A program made the position numbers and the translations under genes. Shown piece after piece: positions 42,525 to 55,995 of a DNA stretch of 64,000 nt. This DNA comes from Chiridota heheva (Eukaryota > Echinodermata > Holothuroidea > Apodida > Chiridotidae), in the NCBI GenBank assembly GCA_020152595.1, contig JAIGNY010004114.1, positions 118,501-182,500 of the forward strand, in the 5' to 3' direction. Each line of letters begins with the position of its first letter. Positions within the stretch are counted from its first letter, which is position 1. The notes below the pieces were generated by a model, which saw only the letters and a list, made by a program, of their open reading frames with translations, made no database searches and was not told the origin of the DNA.

Positions 42525-44060
42525 TGATCTGGTGGTCATAGCATCAGCTTGGCAAGCTAGAGGTCCCCGGTTCAGTCAGTGGTGGGTCTCCATTCACCAG
42601 TGCTTAACAAGTGGTTTATTAATTGGACATGTAGGATTCTTCCATGGTCTAGTGGTCATATCATCAGCTTGGCAAGCTAGAGGTCTCTGGTTAATCCCCG
42701 GTGGGTCTCCATTCACCAGTGCTTCACAACTGGTTTATCAATTGGACATGTAGGATTCGTCCATGGTCTAGTGGTCATATCATCAGCTTGGCAAGCTAGA
42801 GGTCCCCAGTTCAGTTCCCGGTGGGTCTCCATTCACCAGTGCTTTACAACTGGTTTATCAAATGGACATGTAGGATTCGTCCATGGTCTAGCGGTCATAG
42901 CATCAGCTTGGCAAGCTAGAGGTCCCCAGTTTAGTCCCCGGTGGGTCTCCATTCACCAGTGCTTCACAACTGGTTTATCAAATGGACATGTAGGATTCAT
43001 CCATGGTCTAGTGGTCATGGCATCAGCTTGGCAAGCTAGAGGTCTTTGGTTTAGTCCCCGGTGCGTCTCCATTCACCAGTGCTTCACAACTGGTTTATCA
43101 ATTGGACATGTAGGATTCGTCCATGGTCTAGTGGTCATAGCATCAGCTTGGCAAGCTAGAGGTCTCTGGTTAATCCACGGTGGGTCTCCATTCACCAGTG
43201 CTTCACAATTGGTTTATCAAATGGACATGTAGGATTCATCCATGGTCTAGTGGTCATGGCATCAGCTTGGCAAGCTAGAGGTCTTTGGTTTAGTCCCCGG
43301 TGCGTCTCCATTCACCAGTGCTTCACAACTGGTTTATCAAATGGACATGTAGGATTCATCCATGGTCTAGTGGTCATATCATCAGCTTGGCAAGCTAGAG
43401 GTCCCTGGTTCAATCCCCGGTGGGTCTCCATTCACCAGTGCTTCACAACTGGTTTATCAATTGGACATTTAGGATTCATCCATGGTCTAGTGGTCATGGC
43501 ATCAGCTTGGCAAGCTAGAGGTCTTTGGTTTAGTGTCGTCTCCATTCATCAGTGCTTCACAACTGGTTTATCAAATGGACATGTAGGATTCATCCATGGT
43601 CTAGTGGTCATGGCATCAGCTTGGCAAGCTAAAGGTCCCCGGTTCAATCCCCGGTGGGTCTCCATTCATCAGTGCCTCACAACTGGTTTATCAATTGGAC
43701 ATTTAGGATTCGTCCATGGTCTAGCGGTCATAGCATCAGCTTGGCAAGCTAAAGGTCCCCGGTTCAATCCCCGGTGGGTTTCCATTCATCAGTGCTTCAC
43801 AACTGGTTTATCAAATAGACAAGTAGGATTGATCCATGGTCTAGCGGTCATAGCATCAGCTTGGCAAGCTAGAGGTCCCTGGTTCAATCCCCAGTGGGTC
43901 TCCATTCACCAGTGCTTAACAACTGGTTTATTAATTGGACATGTAGGATTCATCCATGGTCTAGTGGTCATATCATCAGCTTGGCAAGCTAGAGGTCTCT
44001 GGTTCAATCCACGGTGGGTCTCCATTCACCTGCTTCACAACTGGTTTATCAAATGGCTGT
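42525..44060 (+). repeat. 120-bp tandem array of 13 tRNA-like units
   Basis: Each unit carries an A-box TGGTCTAGTGGTC, the word ATCAGCTTGGCAAGCT (a 7-nt TTGGCAA anticodon-type loop, formal anticodon GGC) and a B-box GGTTCAATCCCC with the right spacing. The linker CCAGTGCTTCACAACTGGTT follows. The acceptor stem is imperfect and units differ from each other. The linker is the tail word of the SINE at 56311, so the units are SINE-derived rather than working tRNA genes. Because the unit is 120 bp, long Gly/Trp/Gln-rich frames stay open across it. Confidence 0.9.
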
Positions 44061-44851
44061 GGACACTATAACCTTAGCTATGGAGAAAGAGATGTATAGT
44101 GCCCAAACCACTTATCATGAAAAGAACTCATTGTATTACATTTTCTTATGCCAAATGTTTTTTTTATAGCAGCTTGACTCTTTAAATTGTAATTGAAACG
44201 TAAAGTCAATCAAAAAAGTTTCTATCTACCAGTTTGTTGGTTATACTTATTTCATAAAAGTTAAGCACAACCTTGAACATGGTAAACGGAAAAAAAAAAA
44301 AAAAACCTTGTCTGTCAGGCCGAGTGCTCTCATATCTAATGCATTTTATTTCTCCTGTGCATAATTGATTATTCAGTCATCCGGTCACTTTGAACATCTG
44401 GGACATTTTGTCCGTGAAAACATGCAACGATTTGTGCACAGGTGAACAGGACACTTTAGCCTATGAATGCACGATTACATGTACAACTTCAAAAATATCT
44501 TTTCTACGATATTTCCCCATTAAATATGCGACAATTTCCGGCAAAAATACCCAAGCATACCATTTAGACATCTAAAGGTGGCCGATTTCACACTGGCTGT
44601 AATGGTAAACTGCTTTATTTTCACCGACAAACTGGTTGTTAAGATTTACGCACGTTATTGTGATGTCATCCCGAATATCTCTATTTGCAAAGGTGTGCTA
44701 TATTTGCTTGTTCTGAACCATTATGTCAGGCTGCTTTTATAACTGATCCTCCGTACATTGCATTTGAGCTCCAGGCGTCTCCTAGGAAAATAGGATATTT
44801 GAATATTTCACACATCAGTATTATTATATGTCTTGGGGGGAAACAGTTTAA
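44061..44851. other. Intergenic, nothing recognised
   Basis: AT-rich with a poly(A) run at about 44290-44305. Confidence 0.4.
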
Positions 44852-46366
44852 AGGAATATTCTTTTGAATTTTCATTTTCATTATAATGATTAGAGAAGTA
44901 TTAAAGAAAAAAATTAGTGTAAGAATCATGTTAATATTTTTTCCGTTTAGGACTTATTGTATTTCAAAGATTGCGCAAGTTCGTTGAAAAGTGACTTCAC
45001 AATGTACAGTGTGATGTCATCAAGGCAAGTTTTGTGTATTTCTTTGAAATTCATTGCCTTTTCCTAAATAACTGAAAGAATTGTTTTTTTGTTTTTTTAT
45101 ATTTATTGAGATGGGGTAAAACATACACTTTATAAGATCGTGCTTCGCCATCTGCTCATGAACCTTACACTCAAAGTAAAAGAATAACAAATTTTATGCT
45201 TATGTATAAGAATTGTGTTCGATCTGCCTTGATGACGTCACATGTACACCATCAAGTCACTTTTCAACACACTCAGCGCAATCTTTGAGAACTCCCTAAA
45301 TGGAAAAAGATATTAATCTCACTGAGATGGCAAATGCTAGCCCAGACTTGTTTACACCAAATTGTCTGACAATTGTAAATTTAATAGTCTAGGACAGTAT
45401 AAAGCGCTATTATTACTAGTTCTCTATTATACTGTGTATATATATATATATTTATATATATAATATATATTTATATATTTATATATATATATATATTCTC
45501 ATGATGTTTCATGTGTATTTATAAGAAAGATGACAATTGCAGACAAATATTTTGAAATCTTATTTAGTTATTGCATTTAATTTCAATTATTCATAGAAAT
45601 ACATCTTGGAATTATTTTGGAGTGTAATTATGACATCACAGTGTATACTGCACTGGTCACTTTTCAACACACTGGGGAAATCTTTGAGATGCAATAACTC
45701 GTAAACAGAATAAGTCAATCAATATGGTTTGTCACCTATTTCTTTCTTTAAAGGTTTATGGACGTGTAGAGATTTTTAGCCCACGAGAAAGAACATTGAA
45801 TTATAAACGCAACAGTCTTTAAATCTTGTTAATAATAGCACGTATAGTTTTTGAATTATGACTGATTAAAGGTTTAGCAATCTGCAGTGTATGCATAATT
45901 TATGTTAAATTTGTGATGTATGACCAGCTGAAAAGCTTTGTGTGATTCTTTACATTTCTTTGCTGAATTTCAGCTCTTGAAAATGTTGGCAAAGTCTCTA
46001 TTCCTGCTTGATTTGGTTAAGGGTATGGTCAACACTTGAAAACATTTGGTTGAAATTCTTTTCCATTTGTCACAAATGTGTGACTAGCAATTAAAAAACA
46101 AAGGGTTTACATAAGGAAATAGGAACTTCTGCCCTGTCATACATCACAAGAGGATTATGAAGAGGAACAAACTTTTTGCATATTTAAGCCTAAAAATTCA
46201 AAATGCTCTAAAATGGTCCAATTTTAACAGATTTGGATGAAGTTTGTTATTTTCATCATTTTTCATGGATTTTAAAGGAATTTAGCACAAGTTGCTGCTA
46301 CACGTCCATATTCCTAAACAGTCCTATCTCATGTAAATGCACATGAATATTCATGGGGATATTCCT
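44852..46366. mobile_element. TTAA-flanked element family 2, copy 2
   Basis: TTAA-AGGAATATTC at 44848 and GGGGATATTCCT-TTAA ending at 46370. Inside, 44945-45027 and 45221-45305 are inverted relatives ('tcaaagattgcgc', 'aagtgacttca..atgtaca', 'gatgtcatcaaggca'), so it is again fold-back in design. A (TA)n tract lies at 45436-45497. Confidence 0.5.
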
Positions 46367-46714
46367 TTAAGGAGATTTTTGCAAACTTTGCATGTCATAT
46401 GGATTTCTGTATATCGGTTATGCGCATAATTAGGAAAGCCAGTCGTTGCTATGAGATGTTTGATAATTTGACATTAAACGCAGTTAAATGTTGTAATAGA
46501 GAATTTGTACAGCAGCTCACTCAAATGAGGTTATTTCTAGTTAAATTATTGATATTATTCTAATAATTTTATTTCTACTAACAATATTCATTTAAAGTTA
46601 CCTAAATGACAACTTTTGTTAACCAATGCTGGGAAAGGGGTTCAGGGTCATAGAGGGGAAAATATTGCAGACTGCAGTACCAAAGATCCTATCAATTTTT
46701 ACAGGTCTCTCTAG

Positions 46715-46985
46715 AGAAAAAAAGGTGTAAAACAGGAAAAGCGGAGTAAAGGTGTAAAACAAAGGAAAAGGAGAGAAAAGGTGCAAAACAAAGGAAAAGG
46801 TGCAAACAAAGGAAAAGCAGAGAAAAGGTGCAAAAGAAAGGAAAAGCGTAGAAAAGGTGTAAAACAAAGGAAAAGCAGAGAAATGGTGTAAAACAAAGGA
46901 AAAGCGGAAAATGGTGTAAAACAAAGGAAAAGGGGAGAAATGGTGTAAAACAAAGGAAAAGGGGAGAAATGGTGCAGAAGAGAGG
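46715..46985. repeat. About 27-bp purine-rich minisatellite, 10 copies
   Basis: Unit AGGTGTAAAACAAAGGAAAAG plus GGGAGAAA. Phe/Leu-rich frames on the minus strand are artefacts. Confidence 0.93.
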
Positions 46986-47034
46986 AGACAAAAATACAAT
47001 TTTCTTCCCAACAAAGCATTTGGTGTTGTTATTG

Positions 47035-47315
47035 AGTTGCAGTGCAATGGCAGTTATGCTCATATGCGAAAGGTCCTGGGTTCCATTCCCATCGCGAGTG
47101 CTGCATTGTGTCCTTGAGCAAGACATTTCTCTCTACTTGCTCCAGTTCACTCAGCTGTGAAAAATGAATACCGGCACTGCTGGAGAATTAACCTGCGATG
47201 GAGTGGCTTGCCATCTAATGGGAGTCATATACTCTCATCCGCTTGCGCCATGAAACCGGAGATAAGCACCGGCCCTATGAGCCTAATGGCTCGGGTGGAT
47301 TTAGCTAGCTTTAGC
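47035..47315 (+). mobile_element. tRNA-derived SINE, family A, copy 3
   Basis: B-box GGTTCCATTCCC (about 47078). The body matches 35580-35870 through 'gataagcaccggccctatgag'. Confidence 0.8.
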
Positions 47316-49904
47316 TTTATTGTTGTTGCGGTGTGTTTGCAGAAATTTCTTTCAAGACTTTGTATGGTCCCAGAAAGGCAATTATTTCTTCTACCCTGGC
47401 CTATCTTTATCCGGTTTTGATGAAACTGCTTGTAATTTTTATGGTTTATAGCAAATTTTCTTACAATTAAGCCTAAGTTGTTGCTAACTGTCCATATATA
47501 TATTTGAACAAAAATGGCTCCTTAGCTTAATTTCTGGTAATAGAGTATTTGATTCTTTATTCGCAAAAATAGCAAACCACTAAATCGTATAATGTGCGTA
47601 CTGTGTTTGTAATACTTGGCTACTCCCTTTGCAGTGTTTAATATCATCCAACGGTGTGCTTCAATATGTTTATGTACACATACTATTTTGCATTGTTAAC
47701 CTGTTTGGAAATGCAAATACTAGCAAGTGTTAGATAAATTAAGCTAAATTATGCAAATTAGATTGAGAAAAAGGAGATCATAATAAAGACTGGTGGAATA
47801 TTTAAGTGGGATGTAAATGAAGTTTTACAGTGCAGCAAAAATTGTGTGCACAATTGTCAGGTGTTATAAATTTTGTTTATTTCCCCCTCCAACTGATTCC
47901 CCCCACCCCCATCTCTGGACTAGCCCCTCCCCATAATATACACAAGTGTAAGATGTATTAATGTAGGTGACATTTTAGTCCAAGATGTTTAGTCAAATTA
48001 CTTTCAAATGAAAAAGATCCACAACATAAGAACCATGTTTGAAATAACACTCACTTTTTCTATTTTATTTCTCAATATGGTTTTGAAGGTTGTCTTAAGT
48101 CAAGAGAAGATTCATAAGTGGTTTTGAAGGTTGTCTTAAGTCAAGAGAAGATTCTAAGTGGTTTTTTTGAAGGTTAATTTAAGTCAAGTGAAGATTCCTA
48201 AGTGTTCTTATGCATACCCATAACAATGTTTGTATTGTTTGTTTAACTGTTTTAGCTCAAGGAAGTTATAAGATGGGAATTTCCTGTTAACTTTCATCTC
48301 TCATTTTTTAAAAGTCAAGAGGGTAGTTTTTAAAAGTCAGAGGTTTTTGTCCAAAGACTTCATAATTTTGTGGCAGTCTTCAAGAGCATGAAAATCTCCA
48401 CACAGGGTGTATTCAGTTTTTCATTTGCTGTTTGCATACCTGAAATATAGCAATTTTCATCATTTTCATGAAAATCTGCAGTCAAATCTGGAAAATATGT
48501 GCTGATGTGTAAATGATTGCCTACAGGTGACTATTCACACCAGGGTAATATGAGACACCAAGGAGGTACCACTTTGTTTACACTACAGTGCACAATATGC
48601 TCTGTTGTGTGGACAACATGGGATACTATCCCTGTTAAATCACCCTCCTTGTAATCTTTGCCTGACTTTTTTCATTGTTACAATGTCAGGCAAATTTGCA
48701 AGTTTTCTACAAATGACAAAAAAAAAAAAGTTCTGATTTATAAAACTTTTTTTGCTTTTTAAATTGAAATTTCAAATTAAGTTCTGCAATCTTTTGAAAA
48801 AGTGGATGACTGAAGCTACTTTTTCCTGGTAATTTGGAAGAAAAAAGGTTTGTAATTATTGTTCATTTGGGAAATTTAACAACAAAAATGAAGATGCAAC
48901 CTAATAGCAAGAGATGAGATATCTTGTTAATAATCTTGTGAATGATGAAAATATTTTTTTAAATTTATTGAAATTGTTGCTGGAGGCGCCTGAAGTGTAC
49001 TTCCTTGGATTCCATTCGGAAACTCCCCTGAGTTTATGGATTTTCCCTTTTCTTTAGGAAAGTAAACTGCTTTTAGCCAACAAAAATAAGAACATTGCCA
49101 GTTAAATAGTAAGACAAGTATGGTCAGCATGAAAGATTTAAATATTGTTTATCTGAAAAAGTGTTGTGAGGGGGATGAAGTATACTTCCTGTGAATTCAG
49201 GGGGACAATCCCCCAATTCCACAGGTTTCTCCTTTTCTGAAGGGAATTTATTATTTTTAGCCAACACATGTGTAGAGAGAGTCAAATGAATCTCCAAACA
49301 ACTTTGGTTTTGACATCAGCTGCTAAATTTACACATTTTGCTGGAAAATAACTTAGCTCTTTTGGATCGGGGGTATAGCCATATAAAGCAGACATGTGTG
49401 AAAGCCTTGCTTATTGTTAAGTTTCACCAAGGATAGATTCGTACATCCTGTTTTATACATCATGTGATTGGTGCATTTGCAGACAAACTAATTCAAAGAA
49501 AGGATGTGCAATGATAGAGAATAATCAATGGGAATATTGCAAAGAATAAATTGTTTCTTATCAAATACTATTAAACGATGTTAGACCATAAATTAATTTT
49601 TTTTATGCAAAACTTGACTTGAAAATATGAACTCCCCATTTCATCTTCCTTTGATATCATCTTTACTACGCTTTTGAACATGTATTGTTATTCTTGTTTT
49701 CTTCCTTGTTTTTCAGTAATATTTTTATGATCAATTTATACCAATTTAGGCTTGCAGTGACCTTTTTAAAATTACATATGTTTGTATTGTGCTGAAGTGT
49801 TTGTACGCCTATGTACCACAACAATCTTCGCACCTTCTGTTACTGTTGTGTGTGTGGGGGGAGGGTGGGGGTACAAACACGCTGACCCCTAGTCACACCC
49901 GGAT
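47316..49904. other. Intergenic tract with minor duplications
   Basis: A 43-55-bp direct repeat ('ggttttgaaggttgtcttaa', 'gtcaagagaagattc') occurs three times at 48077-48202. The diverged pair 48960-49085 and 49160-49270 ('gaagtatacttcc', 'tttttagccaaca') looks like an old duplication. No coding feature supported. Confidence 0.5.
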
Positions 49905-50210
49905 TCAGAATTAATTATAACATTTCCCTAGATTTAGAACAAAGGTGTTGAAAATCTTCCCATTCACGACAGAAATAATATTAATGTTGTGAATATGTCT
50001 TATATACTTCCCTCTCACAATTTAATATACTTTTTGTTGCACAATTACATGGGGGTTATTTCTAGAGCACATATTTACCACATACTCAAGAAATCTAAAA
50101 CAATTTTTTATATTTTTTTATAATTATTTTATTTTTCTTTCTCACGTGTTCCTAATTTTGCCATGGCTATAACCGCCGGAACTGTAGATATTTTCCAGCT
50201 CCGGTTGCAC
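49905..50210 (+). mobile_element. Dispersed MITE-like repeat, copy 3
   Basis: Same words as 35100 and 41345: CATTTCCCTAG, CAGAAATAATATTAATG, CAATTACATGGGGG, TATAACCGCCGGAAC. Confidence 0.7.
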
Positions 50211-50401
50211 CCATGCGGTGAAAAAAATTACTTTAGAAACTATAACATTGCTTAATATTCAAAATGTAAATCCACGTTTAATGTTATTGACAATTATGAG
50301 CCAAATTTCTGTAGGAAAAAAAAGTCAAACATTCCAGCTTGTAAAAGTGCTTTTGTATTTTTGTCTTCATTTTGCTCAACTTATTTCATTATAAAAATCA
50401 A

Positions 50402-50890
50402 AGGATTAGTTCAGGGGTCAAGCAAGTCTTATCTTATATGAGAGAGGACTTTAAAAGAAACAATGGTGAGGAAATCTCTCAAAAATCTTATTCCGTTTAG
50501 GAGATATTAATGGATTAGTTCAGTGGTCAAGCAAGTCCCATCTTATATAAAAGAGGACTTCAAAAGAAACACAATGGTGAAGAAAGCATTCAAAAATGTT
50601 GTTATTTCATAAAGGAGATACCTAAGTTTAAATTTTGGAATCATTTGTGTAGAAACGACTGAAATCAGACTAGTTGTGACGTCACAGCCTCAGATTCCAC
50701 AAAGTCTTTATGTATTCTATCATACTTTGCCCTGCGATTTTGTGGCTTAGAAAGAATGGTATATGTCAGAAAAGTAGTCCAAACTAATCTAGGAAGGATA
50801 TTTAACGGAATAAGATTTTGAATGCTTTCTTCTCCATTTTGTTTCTTTTAAAGTCCTCTTTCACAAAAGATGGACTTGCTTGACCCGTAA
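50402..50890. mobile_element. Fold-back MITE, TTAA family 1, copy E
   Basis: The left arm end is duplicated (50402-50510 and 50513 onward); the right arm ends GACTTGCTTGACCC at about 50886. The inner body matches copies A and B. Confidence 0.8.
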
Positions 50891-52195
50891 ACATCAAGGG
50901 TTGTCGTTAATAGAATCGTCCACTTGGTATTACAAGTAGTATGGTGGGCATGAAGTTTGGCATCTAAGGATATACATTTCTCCTTATAAGAATTTATTTT
51001 TATTTTATTGTAAGAAATATAAATACTTTCTTTGATTTCATCTTTTCATATGCATTGATAAATTCATAGAAACATTTTCTTATTGAGATAAATATATCAA
51101 AGAATGAAGCAGTTTCATTTTTTTGGCAGATCTGCGAATACCCCAAAGTTCATGCACATATGATAAACATGTGCCACTTACAGCAAGCTGTACCAGTAAA
51201 TTGTAAAAAGGCGTGAGCGAAAATATTGGAAGAAAGAATTTGAAAAATATTTTCAAAATAATGTTTAAAGTGATTATTCATTGACAATATAGTCAAGTTT
51301 CATTTAAAATGTTCTCAAGTAACACGTGAAATGTTTCATGTTATCTTTTGTCTGAGTAGTAGAAATATTGGGGCCATTTAACTTCGGGCCTGCACGAACT
51401 TCGGGCCACTTAACATACTTTTCATTTACTAGGGCCAGATTTAGGAATGCGGGCAGCTTCTTAATGTAGGAGCCTCGATACCCTTTTGTGGAAAAATTTT
51501 GTTTACTTACGGTCTTCCTTTCATGTTGCAGTAAAACATTCTATGGTAACTTGCAGGGGCCCCTTGCGTGTGACCCCTGGGCCAGCACCCTGTGATTTTC
51601 TGGGAGGGTACAATCCTCTGTTTGTTCCCCCACCCCCATTACTTACATCCCTGGATTTCTTAAGAAACTTCTTCAATGCATTCAATCCCAATTTCTTTTT
51701 TTGTAAATGTTTGTTGTTTGAAATTATGATTTACCGTGGCATGATAAGATCACTTTTAAACAACTTTTATCAAAATATTGTGAATCATTGTAATTGACAG
51801 AATATGAAAAATAAAAGTGATAAATATCAAAATTAAACAACTTGATTCTCTCGTTTTTTTAAGAGCATGTGATGCATAATGTGAACCAATGTAATGGTGA
51901 TTTCGTCCGTCTATCTGTTTGTCCCTTCGACCGTCCATCCACTTTTTCCTCAGATTTCCTCAGAAAATGTCTTGACAAAAATCCTCTGAAAATGTTTAAA
52001 GTCTCAGAATTTCTTAGAAAATGTTCATTTTTCAGAAATTCTTAGACAGGTTAAAGTTTTCTTAGAAAGTCTTCAAGCAGTTTGATATTTCCTTAGAAGA
52101 CAACCTGTAATTCTTTGGATATCCCTTAATAGAACTTAAGGTTTAAAATTCTTAAAATCTTTGTTGTACCAAAGGCTCTCTGATTCAGAGGACGA
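50891..52195. other. Intergenic, nothing firm
   Basis: Loose TTTCTTAGAAAAT words recur between 51945 and 52130. No gene. Confidence 0.4.
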
Positions 52196-52199
52196 TGCT

Positions 52200-53770
52200 G
52201 AGGAAAGTAATCCGTGAAATCTAAATTGGCATGCAGCGTTTAGATTTGGCGTGCAGCGTTTAGATTTGGCGTGCACCGTTTAGATTTGGCGTGCACCGTT
52301 TAGATTTGGCGTGCACCGTTTAGATTTGGCGTGCACCGTTTAGATTTGGCATGCAGCGTTTAGATTTGGCATGCAGCGTTTAGATTTGGCATGCAGCGTT
52401 TAGATTTGGCATGCACCGTTTAGATTTGGCATGCAGCGTTTAGATTTGGCAAGCAGCGTTTAGATTTGGCAAGCAGCGTTTAGATTTGGCGTGCACCGTT
52501 TAGATTTGGCGTGCACCGTTTAGATTTGGCGTGCACCATTTAGATTTTGCGTGCACCGTTTAGATTTTGCATGCACCGTTAAGATTTTGCATGCACCGTT
52601 AAGATTTTGCATGCACCGTTTAGATTTGGCAAGCAGCGTTTAGATTTGGCAAGCAGCGTTTAGATTTGGCGTGCACCGTTTAGATTTGGCGTGCACCGTT
52701 TAGATTTGGCAAGCAGCGTTTAGATTTGGCAAGCAGCGTTTAGATTTGACGTGCACCGTTTAGATTTTTCGTGCACCGTTTAGATTTGGCGTGCACCGTT
52801 TAGATTTTGCATGCACCGTTAAGATTTTGCATGTACCGTTAAGATTTTGCATGCAGCGTTTAGATTTGGCAAGCAGCGTTTAGATTTGGCAAGCAGCGTT
52901 TAGATTTGGCGTGCACCGTTTAGATTTGGCGTGCACCGTTTAGATTTGGCGTGCACCGTTTAGATTTGGCGTGCAGCGTTAGGATTTGGCGGCACCGCTT
53001 AGATTTGGCGGCAGCGTTTAGATTTGGCGCAGCGCTTAGATTTGGCATGCAGCGTTTAGATTTGGCGCAGCGTTTAGATTTGGCGCAGCGTTTAGATTTG
53101 GCGCAGCGTTAGATTTGGCGTGCAGCGTTTAGATTTGGCATGCAGCGTTATATTTGGCATGCACCGTTTAGATTTGGCGTGCACCGCTTAGATTTGCATG
53201 CACCGCTTAGATTTGGCATGCACCGTTTAGATTTGGCATGCACCGTTTAGATTTGGCATGCACCGCTTAGATTTGGCATGCACCGTTTAGATTTGCATGC
53301 GTTTAATTTAGCACCGTTTTGATTTGGCGTGCACCGTTTAGATTTGGCGGCACCGCTTAGATTTGCACCGCTTAGATTTGGCGCACCGCTTAGATTTGGC
53401 GCACCGCTTAGATTTGGCGCACCGCTTAGATTTGGCGCACCGTTTAGACCGCTTTTGGCGCGCACCGCTTAGATTTGGCGCACCGCTTAGATTTGGCGTG
53501 CACCGCTTAGATTTGGCGTGCACCGCTTAGATTTGGCGGCACCGCTTAGATTTGGCGCACCGTTTAGATTTGGCGTGCACCGTTTAGATTTGGCGGCACC
53601 GCTTAGATTTGGCGATTTGCACCGTTAGACCGTTTAGATTTGGCGTGCAGATTTGGCGTGCACCGTTTAGATTTGGCGTGCACCGTTTAGATTTGGCGTG
53701 CACCGTTTAGATTTGGCGTGCACCGTTTAGATTTGGCGTGCACCGTTTAGATTTGGCATGCACCGTTCAT
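52200..53770. repeat. 20-bp satellite, about 75 monomers
   Basis: Monomer GTGCACCGTTTAGATTTGGC. Variant heads ATGCAGC, AAGCAGC, GTGCACC and ATGCACC appear in blocks. The first about 760 bp keep a strict 20-bp period; from about 52980 the array is shuffled by 1-5-bp losses. Confidence 0.97.
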
Positions 53771-54240
53771 TTAAGAAATTGCTTAAAATCAATCTAGGAC
53801 TACTACCAGGAGCAAAGCCCTGGTAGAGGTTCAGGGAGCAATGATTTTCGTGATTCAATAAATCCCAACAATTGAAGAAAACTTCAAAAAAATTGAAGAA
53901 AATTTCCGCAAAATAAAGGAAATCTCCTACAATTTGAAGCAAATTTCACAAAATTAATCAAAGAGTTTTAACGAAAATTTCCCCCAAATGAAGGAAATTT
54001 CCCGAAAATTGAAGGAAATTTTCCCCAAATTAGAGAAAATTTCTGCAAAATGAACAAAATTTCCAGAAAATTGATGCAAATTTCACGAAAATTAACGAAA
54101 ATGTCCCCAAAATGAAGGAAAAGTAGCTAAGATTGAAGCAAAGTTCATGAAAATGAAGGAAATTTCCCGTAAATTGAGAAAAATTCTTAAAAGTTGCCGA
54201 AAAGATGTACCGAAGAAAAGATGTGTAGAGGAAATAAATT
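53771..54240. repeat. A-rich diverged tandem repeat
   Basis: Short units around AAAATTGAAGGAAATTTCCC (53860-54190), preceded by one copy of the larger unit described next. Confidence 0.75.
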
Positions 54241-54960
54241 TGTAAGACTCATTATTAGGGGGCCAAAATGGTACTTCACGGGCCGTGCTTAACTAATTGT
54301 GTCAAATCTAGGCATGCTAGGAGCAAAGCTTTAGTGGGGATCCAGGGGGAGAAGCTCCGGGAAGCCCTAGGTTCTTATGATTTTTATAGCAGCAAATTGC
54401 TTTAAAATTTGTCAAATCTAGGGGACAAAGCTGCATGTATTAGCCAAAGGGCAAAGCCCCTATGTTTCTCGTGACTGATAACAGAAAATTACTTAAAATT
54501 GTGTCAAACTTAGGGGTGAGGGGGGGGGGGAAGCCCACGAAATCCCTGCGGTTCTCATATTTGGTAACAAAAACTTTAAAATTGTGTCAAATCCAGGGGC
54601 AAAACCATGGTAGGGACACAGGGGGGAAGCCCTACGTTTCTCGTGATTTTAATAACAGGAAATTGCTTTAAAATGCGTCAAATCTATGAGGTGAAGCCTT
54701 GGCTCAGGGCTAAAAATCCCCCGGACTGCCAGAAGCCATACGTTTCTCGCGATTTGAATATCAGAAATTAGTTGAACATTGTGTTTAAAATAGGGGCGAA
54801 ACCCTCGGATTTCCTTTGATTTCAGGAAATTGCTTAATAGTGTGTCAAATCCAGGGTCAAAATCCTGGTATGCGCCCAGGGGCGAGGGTTCCTGAAGCTT
54901 TGTGCTTTTTGGCATTACTTTGGTATCACGAAATTGCTTGGAATCGTGTCAATTTCACAC
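54241..54960. repeat. About 110-bp tandem repeat, 6 diverged copies
   Basis: Units share 'gtgtcaaatctagg', 'ggcaaagcc.tggta', 'ccagggggaagcc', 'acgtttctcgtgatttt' and 'aacaggaaattgcttaaaat'. Confidence 0.85.
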
Positions 54961-55784
54961 TTAAACTGCTAAAGAAATATATATTTTGGAACGAATGTAC
55001 AACATGGGGTGACGTCATGCCAGGGGTGATTATGTATGTTTTTGATGTAAGAAAAAAGCTTTGAGAGAAAACATTTACGACGTTTGTTCTAAAAATTATA
55101 CAAATTACAGAATACGTATAATATATATAAAATATAACATACAAATATATTCTCTAGACAATTTTGGCACCCCTGTGAACATTCGGCGCCCTTCAAGAAA
55201 TTATTACGGGGTAGCCCACACTCCCCCGCCCTTTGCTACCGCGCCACTGGATGGGATGTCCTAAAGGACATGTTCTGGAATGTCATACATAGGGTAGGGC
55301 ATGTAAGTGGCATTGCACATATGAGATATAAAGGATGGTGGTGTACGAGACATGTAGCCAGGATTTTCCATGGGAGGGGGGGGGGGTGCGTTTCCAATTG
55401 AATTATTGGGAGGTATAAGAGATTTGTGTACATTGTTACCCGTCGCACCCCTTCACCCTACGGGTGACAGGGTGGGACATGTAGTGGGATGGCATGTGGT
55501 GCATCAGGCTTATTTTGCATGGGGAACATGAGGTCGGATAGCACGTGGGACATAAGGAGAGATGGGATGTGTGTAGGACCTGATGTGTGGTGCCATGTAG
55601 AACATGGGGTGAGATGTGTACAGAAACTAGGAATTTGTAGGAATGGCATGTGGAACATATTGTGGGACAAAGGGCGGAATGGAGACTAGGGCTATGACAT
55701 GCACAACATTGGGTGGGATGTCATATGAGATATCTTTTGTTTTATAATTGAGTTTGTCATATATATGTTATACATATAGACCAA
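54961..55784. other. Intergenic, weak 'gggacatgt' repeats
   Basis: Words like GTGGGATGT/GGACATGT recur from 55255 to 55730. No gene supported. Confidence 0.4.
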
Positions 55785-55995
55785 AACGTGTCCAAAACTA
55801 TGCTGCCAGAAACGTGTCCAAAACTATGCAGCCAGAAACGTATCCAAAACTATGTAGCCAGAAACGTGTCCAAAACTATGCAGCCAGAAACGTGTCCAAA
55901 ACTATGCAGCCAGAAACGTGTCCAAAATTATGCAGCCATAACGTGTCCAAAGCTATGCAGCCAGGAACGTGTCCAAAACTATGCAGCCAGAATAG
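55785..55995. repeat. 26-bp minisatellite derived from LINE codons, 8 copies
   Basis: Unit AACGTGTCCAAAACTATGCAGCCAGA. It flows directly into the LINE frame beginning RVQNYAARIV at about 55971, and the unit encodes that same RVQNYAAR word. Confidence 0.92.

Noticed and set aside
42525-44060. A cluster of 13 working tRNA-Ala genes
   Set aside because: Acceptor stem has mismatches, the T-stem centre does not pair, and the linker is SINE tail; tRNA-like but probably not functional tRNAs.
42771-44071. Long open frames of 153 and 273 codons
   Set aside because: They exist only because the tRNA-like tandem unit is 120 bp, a multiple of three; the sequence is SINE-derived.
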